Shown one piece after another: positions 53,119-62,200 of a DNA stretch of 64,000 nt (positions are counted from its first letter, which is position 1; the number at the start of each line of letters is the position of its first letter). Both the position numbers and the translations under genes were made by a program. The DNA lies in the NCBI RefSeq assembly GCF_003112535.1, contig NZ_BEWA01000005.1:354024-418023 (forward strand). The letters run 5' to 3'. The notes beneath the pieces were generated by a model. The model ran no database searches. It was not told where the DNA came from and saw nothing but the letters and a program-made list of their open reading frames with translations. This stretch comes from Streptomyces rishiriensis (lineage in GTDB: Bacteria > Actinomycetota > Actinomycetes > Streptomycetales > Streptomycetaceae).

Positions 53119-54030
53119 CTACTCGGCGAGCCGGGCGGCGAGCTTGGCGGCGACCTTCTCGGCGATGGCCTCGGCGAGAGCAGGGGCGGCGGCGACCTTG
53201 TCGGCGAGTGCAGCCAGCTGGGCGTCGCTGAGGCTGGCGGCCTCGAGGGCGGCCACCTTCGTGGCGAGGCTGGCCACGCTGTCGACGGCGGCCTTCGCGT
53301 TCTTGTCGGTGTTGACCAAGTAGTTATAGGCGTCCCGGTCGGTCTGGGCGCCCTTGTACGTCCACGGCGCGACGGCCAGGCGGTCGTACACCGTCTTGAG
53401 CTGGGTGGCCTGCTCGGGGGTCATGTCGTCCTCCTGCTGCTGCGTGGTGAAGGCCGGCCACGAGCCGGGGTCCTGGTGGTCGTTCTCGGGAACGTGGGCA
53501 TGGGCGTACCAGCCGGCCTGCTTCTCCCAGACGGTCTCGCTGCGGTGCGAGGTGAAGTCGACCGGCCGGCCCATCGGCCACGTGTCGGGGACGCCCCATG
53601 AGCGCACCCACGCGTTCAGCTCAGGCCAGCCCTTGCACGGGGTGTCGACGAGCCGGGGGTAGACCGTCCCGTCGACCGTGCAGTAAGGGAAGAAGAGCGC
53701 TTCGACCTGGAGCACCACGCTGCCCGCGCGATTGGTGCGGGTCCCGCCGGGGCTGTCGACCAGCGACTTACTGCGGCAGTTCGCCGGGACGAACTGGGTG
53801 ACCCGGCCGGTGAACGGGTTCCACAGCAGGTGCGGGGCGACTGCCTGACCGGCCGAGTTCTTCCCGAAGTAGCTGGCCAACGTCTCGTAGGAGACGAGCG
53901 CGGCTGGCTTCGCGGCGCTGGCGTTGCGATCCCAGGTGATGTGTCCGATCGCCTTGGCGGGACCCCCGTCGGTCGGCTGGTGGTCGCCGATGTCCATCCG
54001 GGTCGCGCCCGGCATCCACAGCTCAGGCAC
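53119..54030 (-). CDS. endolysin, N-acetylmuramoyl-L-alanine amidase type
   Basis: The 303-residue protein has an N-terminal amidase-like domain (about 10-195) with metal-type histidines at His30 (in GHITWD) and in AHVPENDHQDPG near 177-189. A C-terminal helical, Ala/Leu-rich tail (about 235-303) may bind the wall or oligomerise. GTG is preceded by GGAGG. It cuts the peptidoglycan at the end of infection. Confidence 0.85.
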   Translation of the reverse strand: MPELWMPGATRMDIGDHQPTDGGPAKAIGHITWDRNASAAKPAALVSYETLASYFGKNSAGQAVAPHLLWNPFTGRVTQFVPANCRSKSLVDSPGGTRTNRAGSVVLQVEALFFPYCTVDGTVYPRLVDTPCKGWPELNAWVRSWGVPDTWPMGRPVDFTSHRSETVWEKQAGWYAHAHVPENDHQDPGSWPAFTTQQQEDDMTPEQATQLKTVYDRLAVAPWTYKGAQTDRDAYNYLVNTDKNAKAAVDSVASLATKVAALEAASLSDAQLAALADKVAAAPALAEAIAEKVAAKLAARLAE

Positions 54031-54039
54031 GGGGGCCTC

Positions 54040-54780
54040 CTAGGGGGTCTTGACGATCCAGTTGTTGGCGCCGGAGGCCGCCCAGTCCATGTCGGTGTGG
54101 ACGGAGTGGTAGCCGATTGCGTAGGCCTCGGGCGGGGCCCATGACGAGTAGCAGCGGGTGGCGTTCTTCGCCATGAAGCGAGCCTGTGTGGCGTAGGCGG
54201 TCGGGACGACGTACTCGGTCGCGCCCGGGGCGGTGCCGGTCTGCGTTCGGCGCACGACCCAGCGGGCGTCGGTGACCTGGCCGGCGAGGGCGAGCTGCCG
54301 CAGCGCGGTGCCCAGCGCGGAATGGTTGGGGTCCGTGTCGCCCCACCAGGTGGTGTAGTGGCCGGCGCCTGGCGTCAGGGCCTCGTTCTCCAGGATCAGG
54401 GTCTTCGCCTGGTCGACGGTGATGTTCGGGGTGCGGGTGTCGGTGCGGAGGTGGACGCGGTCGGGTGTGACGCCGAGCTGGCGGGCGGCCTGCACGAGTT
54501 CCCGGTCCCGGGCCGCGGCGAAGTCGGCCGGCGACAGCGGCGCGGGTATGCCCTCCCTGGTCGGGTAGTGGTAGCCGCCCCACCAGCCGTTCGCGTCGAG
54601 CCCGTTGAGGGCGTCGCGCATCGCCGACGTGGATCCGTCGGTGCCGAGGACGATGTGCACCTCGCGGCCGACGAGGGCGTGGTGGGCGATGATCTGCCCG
54701 GACCACAGCGTCTCGTCGTCCTGGTGGGGGCTGTACACGTACAGGCGGCGGCCGGTCGGGGCGGGTACGGGGTCGGTCAC
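54040..54780 (-). CDS. phage-encoded PIG-L/LmbE-family deacetylase
   Basis: The 246-residue zinc deacetylase has the signature SPHQDDETL (residues 17-25, canonical PHxDD) and the second metal motif DPNHSALG. The family removes acetyl groups from GlcNAc-type sugars, including mycothiol precursors. Placed next to the endolysin, it may modify wall or surface sugars. GTG has AGGAG five bases upstream. It follows an intrinsic terminator, so it is at least partly separately expressed. Confidence 0.87.
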   Translation of the reverse strand: MTDPVPAPTGRRLYVYSPHQDDETLWSGQIIAHHALVGREVHIVLGTDGSTSAMRDALNGLDANGWWGGYHYPTREGIPAPLSPADFAAARDRELVQAARQLGVTPDRVHLRTDTRTPNITVDQAKTLILENEALTPGAGHYTTWWGDTDPNHSALGTALRQLALAGQVTDARWVVRRTQTGTAPGATEYVVPTAYATQARFMAKNATRCYSSWAPPEAYAIGYHSVHTDMDWAASGANNWIVKTP

Positions 54781-54798
54781 AGATCTCCTCAGGGCATG

Positions 54799-54819
54799 AA
54801 AAAAGCCCCGGTCAGGGGC
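54799..54819 (-). terminator. intrinsic terminator with T-run, leftward
   Basis: On the minus strand GCCCC-TGACC-GGGGC is followed by six T. It lies between the lectin-like tail gene and the deacetylase gene and divides the late region into tail and lysis parts. It is one of only two hairpins in the window with a clear T-run. Confidence 0.8.
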
Positions 54820-54840
54820 GTGGGCAGGGAGGCGTCTGGA

Positions 54841-55356
54841 CTACGGCGCGAGGGCGATCCAGTCGATCTGCACGGTGGACCAGACGGCGGTTGCGCCGGA
54901 CGCGCTGGACTGGAAGAACGGCACGAACTGGCTCGTCGTCACCGAGGTGGCGCGGGCCGTCCACCGGGCGGTGCCGCCGGCCACCGAGTTGATGTTCAGG
55001 ACGACCCGGGGCGTCGCCGAGAACGCGGTCGGGAAGGTGACCGCCGACCCGGTGTAGGTGTCCAGGCCGCTGAACGAGACGTTGAACGTGCCGGACTGGG
55101 CCTGAGGGGCGACCGGGTCCCACGTCGACCCGTTGTAGCGGTACAGCCGGTCGACGTCCTGCAGCCAGGTCACCATGCCCTCGACGGGCGCCGATGCGCC
55201 GGACAGGGCCGCGGTGCGGGCGGAGGCGGACGCGAACCGCATGACGCTGCGGGAGACGATCGCGTTGGCGATGTTGCGGGCCAGCGCGCTTGCGTCCGGC
55301 GCGTCGGTGAGGGCTGCGATCGACACGCCCTGCCCGTAGTCGTCAGTCGTGGCCAC
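54841..55356 (-). CDS. phage tail/receptor-binding protein with H-type lectin domain (1)
   Basis: The 171-residue protein has an N-terminal phage part (about 1-85, WLQDVDRLYRYNGSTWDPV) and a C-terminal H-type lectin beta-sandwich (about 88-168; VSFSGLDTYTGSAVTFPTAF, then PRVVLNIN). It probably binds host glycans. Closely similar in its last 80 residues to the next gene. GTG follows GGAGG. Confidence 0.8.
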   Translation of the reverse strand: MATTDDYGQGVSIAALTDAPDASALARNIANAIVSRSVMRFASASARTAALSGASAPVEGMVTWLQDVDRLYRYNGSTWDPVAPQAQSGTFNVSFSGLDTYTGSAVTFPTAFSATPRVVLNINSVAGGTARWTARATSVTTSQFVPFFQSSASGATAVWSTVQIDWIALAP

Positions 55357-55364
55357 AGGGCCTC

Positions 55365-55919
55365 CTAGGCTGAGGGGTGGATCGCGAACCAGTTGACGTT
55401 GACGGCCGACCAGGTCGCGGTCGCGCCCGCGGTCGAGGAGAAGACGAACGGCACGAAGCCGGTGGTGGTGACGTTGATGGCGCGGGCCTGCCAGCGCGCC
55501 GTGCTCGCGCCGCCGGAGTCGATGTTCACGAAGACGCGCGGCACGGCGGTGAAGGCGACCGGGAACGTGACCGTCGTCCCGCTGTAGGTGTCGAGGCTGG
55601 TGAAGGAGATGGCGGCCGCGCCGTTCTGCATGACCGGGCCGACGCCGGTCGCCGCAGTCCGTCCCTCGGCGAGCCAGTTCCCGCTGCTCGACTGCGAGAT
55701 CTTGATGACGTCGTTCACTGCGGGAGCCTGATAGGACTGCAGGCGACGGGCGATGACGCCGTCCGAGGTGACGATCGTGCCGTCGCTGTTGACGGTGGCG
55801 ACGGTGGCGAGGCGCCAGTCCGAACCCCGCACTGACGGAGTCCGCTCCCCCGTTCGCCGGGCCTGGCGCCGCAGTGCCGCCGACAGGTCGCGGTGGACGC
55901 CGAACTGGGATTCCGTCAC
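55365..55919 (-). CDS. phage tail/receptor-binding protein with H-type lectin domain (2)
   Basis: The 184-residue protein has a different N-terminal half (about 1-100; a beta-rich segment NSDGTIVTSDGVIARRL typical of a tail attachment domain) and a C-terminal H-type lectin domain (about 104-182; SFTSLDTYSGTTVTFPVAF, then PRVFVNID). GTG overlaps the previous stop (GTGA) with GGAGG upstream. A duplicated lectin module. Confidence 0.8.
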   Translation of the reverse strand: MTESQFGVHRDLSAALRRQARRTGERTPSVRGSDWRLATVATVNSDGTIVTSDGVIARRLQSYQAPAVNDVIKISQSSSGNWLAEGRTAATGVGPVMQNGAAAISFTSLDTYSGTTVTFPVAFTAVPRVFVNIDSGGASTARWQARAINVTTTGFVPFVFSSTAGATATWSAVNVNWFAIHPSA

Positions 55920-57007
55920 GCGTCCTCCTTCGCGGAGATCGTCGTGACGGGGAAGTCGCCGTCCGTGCTGAGCGGTACAGAGAACCCGGCGACCTGATGC
56001 AGCTCCCGGCTGCCGTCCGGGTGGATCAGCCGGACGACGTCGCCGACTTCGAGCGCCGGGTTGGGCAGGCTGGAGAAGTCCCCGCTGGCGTTCGGCGCCC
56101 GGGCCGCAGCGAGCTTCAGGGTGGCGGCGTTCGTGCAGGCCGCCGTCGTGATGAGCGTCGGCGACGAGTAGAACGTGGGCCGGTGCCCGTAGGGGCCCGA
56201 CCAGTAGGTGGGTGAGCTGGGGTCGGTGTCGACGACCAGCGCGGAGACCGGGGCCACGTTGTCGGCGGTGTTCTCGCCGCGCGCCAAGACACCGTTGTAG
56301 ACGCCGCTGCTGGACATGCCGCGCGACGCCCGGACGTAGACGCCGCCCTCCCCCGCCGCCACATCCCACACCGGGGTCGCTGCGGAAAGGTCGGGCAGGG
56401 TGGCGATGGTGAACACCCCATCGGGGCTGCAGTAGACGACCGCGCCGGCCGCGGCGGCGATCTCCTGGCAGGCCGCCCACGGATCTGCCTCGACGTCGTA
56501 GACGCGGCGGCCGATCGCCATGTCGCTGATCGTGGAGACGATCTCGGCGTCGCTGATGGACCGCTGGACCAACGCGGTGACCGCGCTGACCACCGTGCCC
56601 GACGCCGTGTAGGGGGCGGTGAGTTTGTCGTCCTGCACGACGACGCCGAGGTCTTTGCCGGACAGGGTGACGGGCCCGTCGTTGACGTCGCCCGCCACGT
56701 CGTCGAGCCGGAACACGCCGAGCGGCACCAGCTCGCTGCTGCCGTCGCCGTAGTAGACGCCGCGGCTGATGCGCAGCCGGGCCCCGTAGACCGCCAGCTG
56801 GTCGGCGGCGGCACGCGGGATCAGGGTGGGGTCGGCCACTGTGACCGTGCAGGTGCGGCGGATGGCCTGCGAGCGGTCCACCGTCACGCTGCCGCCCGTG
56901 TGCTCCAGCGGCAGCACGCGGCCGTCGGTCGTGAACAGCCGCACCTCGGTGGCTACCTGGTGCGACTCGGCGAGGCGCGGCAGGAATCGGGCGGTGGTGG
57001 GGTACAC
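55916..57007 (-). CDS. phage minor tail protein (baseplate-hub-like)
   Basis: The 363-residue protein has a first part with IRRTCTVTVADPTLIPRAAADQL and YGARLRISRGV, and a middle helix-rich part with PWAACQEIAAAAGAVVYCSPDGVF. This resembles actinophage tail proteins that follow the distal tail gene (DUF5047-like), but the family is not certain. GTG 57007 has GGGGG five bases upstream. Confidence 0.75.
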   Translation of the reverse strand: MYPTTARFLPRLAESHQVATEVRLFTTDGRVLPLEHTGGSVTVDRSQAIRRTCTVTVADPTLIPRAAADQLAVYGARLRISRGVYYGDGSSELVPLGVFRLDDVAGDVNDGPVTLSGKDLGVVVQDDKLTAPYTASGTVVSAVTALVQRSISDAEIVSTISDMAIGRRVYDVEADPWAACQEIAAAAGAVVYCSPDGVFTIATLPDLSAATPVWDVAAGEGGVYVRASRGMSSSGVYNGVLARGENTADNVAPVSALVVDTDPSSPTYWSGPYGHRPTFYSSPTLITTAACTNAATLKLAAARAPNASGDFSSLPNPALEVGDVVRLIHPDGSRELHQVAGFSVPLSTDGDFPVTTISAKEDA

Positions 57008-57015
57008 GTCACCCC

Positions 57016-59247
57016 CTACTTCCGCTTGTCGAGGAGGACGTCTTCCCACGTCGCATACGCGGTCAGCACGTCCCCCCAGGTGGCGAAGCCGGACAGCACG
57101 TCCTGCCAGGTGCGGTCTGCGGATCCGTTGACGCCGACGGTGACCGGCATATCGGCCTCCGTCAGGGGCAGCGTCCACTCACGCCACTCCTCGGTCGCCA
57201 CCGCGCTCACGCGCGGCCGCGCGACCGCCGCGACGTTGACGTACACGTCATCCTCGCCCATCCCCGGCGCCGCCTGCCACAGCAATGTGTTGCCGGAGCT
57301 GAGTAGCCAGCGCAGGGCCTTGCGCTCCTCGTCGGAGCGGGTCCAGACGACGAGGCTGCCCTCCTGCCCGCCGCGGACGTCGGAGAGGACGACCGCGTTC
57401 TGCCGGCCGCGCACCCGATGGACGGCCTGCTCGATCGGATCCGCCCAGTCCGGTGCCGCCTTCACGAGGACCTGCATGTTCCGTTGCGGGTTGCCCGGGT
57501 CTTTCAGCCAGGCGAAGTTGGCGTCGTCGACGTCGAGGGTGATCGTCGCCGACGAACGGGTGTAGGTGAGGACGCCGGCAGGCGAGTACACCTCGACGTA
57601 GTAGTAGACGGGGACGTCGAGCGGCGCCTCATGGTCCTCGATGACCAGCAGGTCGGAGGTGATCGGGTCCTGGTCGTACAGGCCGGTCGGGCCGCGCACC
57701 GGTGTACGCGTGCCGTCGGCCGTCACCCGGTACACGGTGATCAGGTAGTCGACCGTCAGCTCGCGCAGCGTGAGGGTGACGTAGGCGCCGTCGTCGTGGT
57801 CGGTGACCGCGGTCAGCGGCAGCACTTGCCACAGTGCGACGGCGTCCATCCATAGCGACGACGACACCGCCGCGGCGACGCCCACCACCTCGACCGCGGC
57901 TTTCGCCGCCGTGGCCGGGGCGACCGAGTCGGTGGTCATCAGGTACCAGCCGCCCGCGGGCAGCGAGTAGGCGGTGCCCGTCGACGCGCCGAGGTCCGCG
58001 CCGGCGGCCGTGTACCAGCGGACCTTCACCGTGATCGTGGTCCAGCTGCCGGCGTTGAGCTTGCAGACGATCTGCGCCCGGAAGTTCAGGCCCACCGGGG
58101 ACGGCACCGTGAACTGCCCGGACCGCCACGTCGACGACGTCGCCGTCGCCGATGCGACCGCCAGGCTGTAGTTGCCGAGAACGGCGGCCGCCCCCCACGG
58201 CGTGGACCGGGCCGCCGTCGCCACCCCGGACGTCACCGTCCAGCCGCCCGCGGACTGCTCGAACGACCCGTTGGCGTAAGGGATGACGGTGCCCGCCACG
58301 ACCGGGACCACCGCGCGGACCACCGCGGTGTCGACCCGCAGAATCTGACCGGCCGTCGCCGAGTCCAGGCCCACCGCCAGCGAGCACGACGCCGCACCCG
58401 CGGGCGCGACATCCGACACGTACTGCCGGTAGAAGCCCGTCCCGGGCGGGGCCAGCGTCGAGCGGGTCGCCTGGACCTGGGTGCCGCCCGAGTCGTAGAA
58501 CCGCAGCTCGACCCAGACCGTGCTGCCCGACGTTGGCGGGTTGAGGTAGATGTAGCCCAGGTACTCGGCGCCGGGCGTCACCGTGGGCCGCTCGACCATG
58601 CGCATCGCCGCGTTGCCGCCCGCGGTGGCGGTCATCGCCATCGTGTGGCCGCCGGCCCAGTACCAGTCATAGGCCCAGGTGATCATCGGGACCTGGCGGG
58701 CCAGCGTGCAGTTCAGCTCCGCCACCCAGGCCGAGGCGTCCACCTCGGACGACTCGGCGTTGTAGGTGAACAGGTTGCCCGAGCTGCGGATCGGCAGGCC
58801 CAGGTAGACGTTCTCGTAGAAGCTGGAGACGTTGCTCGCGGCCGGCGTCGACGACAGCAGCACCTGCGCCCGCGTCGCCCCCACCGGCGCCGTCCCCGCC
58901 ACGCTGATCCGATGCCACGTCGCCGACGCCGTCAGCGTCGTCAACGCCCACGTGATGGACACCTCGGCGCCCGCCGCGGTCAGCCAGCGGATACCGATCC
59001 GCTCCGGCACCGTCGCCCCGCTGGCGTCGGCGAACGCCTCGTACAGCGTGCCCGCGACCACCGGATACGAGGAGACGGTGCGCGCCTGCATCTCGCCCGA
59101 GGCGGCGGACTTGACCGTCAGGACGCCGTCCCCGTTGCGGCCGCCCGTGCCCTTGCTGAGCGTGCAGTTCAGCTTGGCCGTCCACCCGGAGATGGACGGA
59201 TCCATGCTCTCCGTCGACGAGCTGAGGAGGTTCCCGGGGATCGACAA
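57016..59247 (-). CDS. phage distal tail/adhesin protein with repeated carbohydrate-binding-like modules
   Basis: The 743-residue protein has three modules of about 150-160 residues in the first 480 residues, each starting with an Asn/Ser-rich turn and containing a strand like TATWHRISVAGTAPVGATRAQVLL, as in CBM4/9-type sandwiches. A fibronectin-like segment (about 480-590) and a C-terminal tail-binding part (about 590-743) follow. TTG start with GGAGG upstream; no better start exists. It probably binds the mycelial surface. Confidence 0.78.
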   Translation of the reverse strand: MSIPGNLLSSSTESMDPSISGWTAKLNCTLSKGTGGRNGDGVLTVKSAASGEMQARTVSSYPVVAGTLYEAFADASGATVPERIGIRWLTAAGAEVSITWALTTLTASATWHRISVAGTAPVGATRAQVLLSSTPAASNVSSFYENVYLGLPIRSSGNLFTYNAESSEVDASAWVAELNCTLARQVPMITWAYDWYWAGGHTMAMTATAGGNAAMRMVERPTVTPGAEYLGYIYLNPPTSGSTVWVELRFYDSGGTQVQATRSTLAPPGTGFYRQYVSDVAPAGAASCSLAVGLDSATAGQILRVDTAVVRAVVPVVAGTVIPYANGSFEQSAGGWTVTSGVATAARSTPWGAAAVLGNYSLAVASATATSSTWRSGQFTVPSPVGLNFRAQIVCKLNAGSWTTITVKVRWYTAAGADLGASTGTAYSLPAGGWYLMTTDSVAPATAAKAAVEVVGVAAAVSSSLWMDAVALWQVLPLTAVTDHDDGAYVTLTLRELTVDYLITVYRVTADGTRTPVRGPTGLYDQDPITSDLLVIEDHEAPLDVPVYYYVEVYSPAGVLTYTRSSATITLDVDDANFAWLKDPGNPQRNMQVLVKAAPDWADPIEQAVHRVRGRQNAVVLSDVRGGQEGSLVVWTRSDEERKALRWLLSSGNTLLWQAAPGMGEDDVYVNVAAVARPRVSAVATEEWREWTLPLTEADMPVTVGVNGSADRTWQDVLSGFATWGDVLTAYATWEDVLLDKRK

Positions 59248-59257
59248 GGGGACCTCC

Positions 59258-62200
59258 TCAGCTCGCGTCGATGACGGAGATCAGCCGCTGATGTTCCTGG
59301 CGCACCACGGCTGTCGCTTCGCCCCGGACCTTGCCGAGGAATTCGCCGCCTTCGAGGTAGAGAGCACCTTCGAATTTCGCAGGCCCGGACGGTGCGCCCA
59401 GCGCCAGGGAACCCAGCGCGCTCGCCTGCTGGCGGGTGAAGACCGGCTCCGGCCGCCCGGTGCCATTGAACGCGAGGTTCATCCCGGGCTGCAGGTAGCC
59501 CCCGCTGTCGTAGCTGCCCGGCTTGAAGCCGTACCAGGAGCCGAACAGCGAGTTGTTGTAGCCGCGCGCCCTTGACCCGACGACGACACCGTCGCCTCCG
59601 CGGCTCTCGACGTTGACGCCGCCGATGGTGCCTGCGGTGTGGCCGACGCCAGCGTTCGTGATACCGATGCGGAACGGGCTGTTGCCGTGATAGACCCACC
59701 CGGGCGGGGCCGTCTCACCGGAGAACGCCATGGTCGCCCAGCGGCGGTGAGGTTTCTGGCCTCGGATGACGGACTCGATCGCCGACATGAAGCCGGAGCA
59801 GTCCCAGCTGGGGTCGCCGTTCCCGGCCCACTGGTAGGGCAGGCCGGCCTGGGTGCGGGCCCATTTCAGGCCCGCCTGGATGCGGGGACCGCCGAGTCCG
59901 CCGCCGCCCTTCTTGTCGGCCTCCTTCGTGTACCCGAACAGAGCGTCGACGATCTTGTCGGGGATATGGCGGATGAGCTGCCCGAAGCCGGTATCCATGC
60001 CCGGGAAGCTGGCGAGCAGTGGGTCTACGACCCGCGTGACGCCTGCCCGGGCGGACGCCTCGAGCGTGTCCTTCAGCCAGGAGGCGCCCTCCTTGACCTT
60101 GTTCCAGGCGGCCGATCCGGCTCCCGCTACCGCGGCGCCGGCCGACTTGATCCATCCGAAGATGCCGCCGTCGGCGAACGACTGCACGACGCCGCCGCCC
60201 GCGTACCGCAGCGACGTGTCCGTGGACATGGGCGGGTTGCCGCCGAATGCGGGGGCCAGGGCCGCCTTGATGCCCTGTGCGCCGCGGTTGCGCGCGATCG
60301 CATTCATCGTGTTCACGAAGCCCGCGCCGACTGCGCGGGTGAACTCCGGCCGCATGATGGACTCGCCGCCGCTGAGTTCCAGCGCGCCGCCCGTCGGGGA
60401 GACGAAGCGGTGCGTGTCCCGCCCCGGGGTGTAGCCGGGCATGATGCCGCCGGATGCGAATCTGAACACGGGCAGCTTAGAGGCACCGAACGCGCCGGCC
60501 ACGGCGTTCCATACGCCACGAACGCCGTTGTTGTACACGACGTCCACGACGTACTGGATGGGTGCCCGTGCGATGGCCTTCAGGCCGTCCCAGGCGGTCT
60601 TGATGCCGGACTTCGCCGAGTTGAAGGCTGCAACCGTCTTGTCTGCAAGCGTGGTCGCCCAGCCTGGGATCGTCTTCGTGAAGAACGTCCCGATCGGGGA
60701 GAGGACCCAGCGTTTGATCCAGTCCCAGGCGGATGCGAAACCCGCCTTGATGTCATCCCAATGGCGGATGATGTAGACGACGGCCAGACCCATGGGGCCG
60801 CCCAAGGCGCCCACCAGGTACGGCCAGTAGCGCTTCACCCAATCCAGGACGACCTGGAAACCGGCCGGAATCGTCTTGGTGAAGAACCCGAGGAACGGGC
60901 CCTTGAACCAGTCGACGAGCCCCGCGGCCGCGCTCTTCATCCACGCCCACACGGCGTCCACGCCGGCCCGGAACCAACCGAACTTGTTGTAGGCGTACAC
61001 CAGGATCGAGACCAGAGAGATGATCCCGAGGACGATTAGAGTGAGCGGGTTTGCTTCTTGGGCGGCGTTCCAGGCCCATTGGGCAAGCGTCCACAGTTTC
61101 GTCGCGACGATGATTCCGTAGATTCCCTCGATCATCCACGGCGCCTTATCGGCGATGATGCCGATGAACTGCGCCGCACCGCCGAGGAGCTTCAGTAGAG
61201 GCCCCTGGATCGGCGAGAGCGCTTGCCCGACGTTCAGGAACGCGCTCGCGATCTTCCTCAGGGCGTCACTAAGCAGCGGACCTTTCTCGGAGGCGTACCC
61301 GAGGAACCGTTCGAACTCCGGGCTGCCCTTCAAGGACGTGCCCCACTTGGCGAACCGGCCCGTGATCGTCTGCATGCGGGACGAGATCGAATCCATGTGG
61401 GGCAGGAAGGCGTCGACCACGCCGGCCATGCCCTTGAACACGTTCGCGAAGCCGATTCCGAGCCCCTTGACCGCCGGGCCCACCGCGCTGGCCAGGTCGG
61501 CCTTGAAGGCGTGCCACCACGGAGACTTGAAGCCGCGCGAGGCCCGGTCCTGCAAGTCGCCGATCGCTTTCGCGGCCGCGAGAACGAACGGCGTCAGCCC
61601 GGGCAGGCTGGCCTTCAATCCGTTCAGGGCCCGCGTGAAGATCGGCATCACGGCAGGCTGCAGGGACCTCGACCACGCCGAAAACGCATCCCGCAATCCG
61701 AGGTACGCGGTCATCGTCGCCCGCGCGGACGGAGACAGCTTCGCCAACTCCGCCTGATACTTGGCCTGCGCGATCGCCGCCTGATCCACCCCACCGGCCG
61801 CCGACTGGGACGCCGCCTGGATCTGTCGCTGCGCCGACGCCACCGCGTCCGCGGCGTTCTGCTGCGCCACCGCCACATTCGCGGTCGCGTCGCTGACCTT
61901 CTGCTGCGCGTCGGCGACTTGCTGGGCAGTCTCCACCTGCGTGCGGGCCGCCTCAGCCTGCGCGTCCCGCACGGCCTGCGCCTGGTCGGCGACCGCCCGC
62001 TGAGACTGCGCTACACGATCCTGCGCAGTCACAACCGTCGCTGAACCCTCAACACCCGCCTTGTTCGCCTTCGCGGTGTCCGCCTGGAGGCGCTGCGTCT
62101 CCAGGCGCTGCTCCTTGAGCCGCTGTACCGCCTGGTCGTAGGCCAGGATCGCCTTCTGCTTGTCGAGGGCCGTAGCATTCGCGTTCTTCAGAACCGCATC

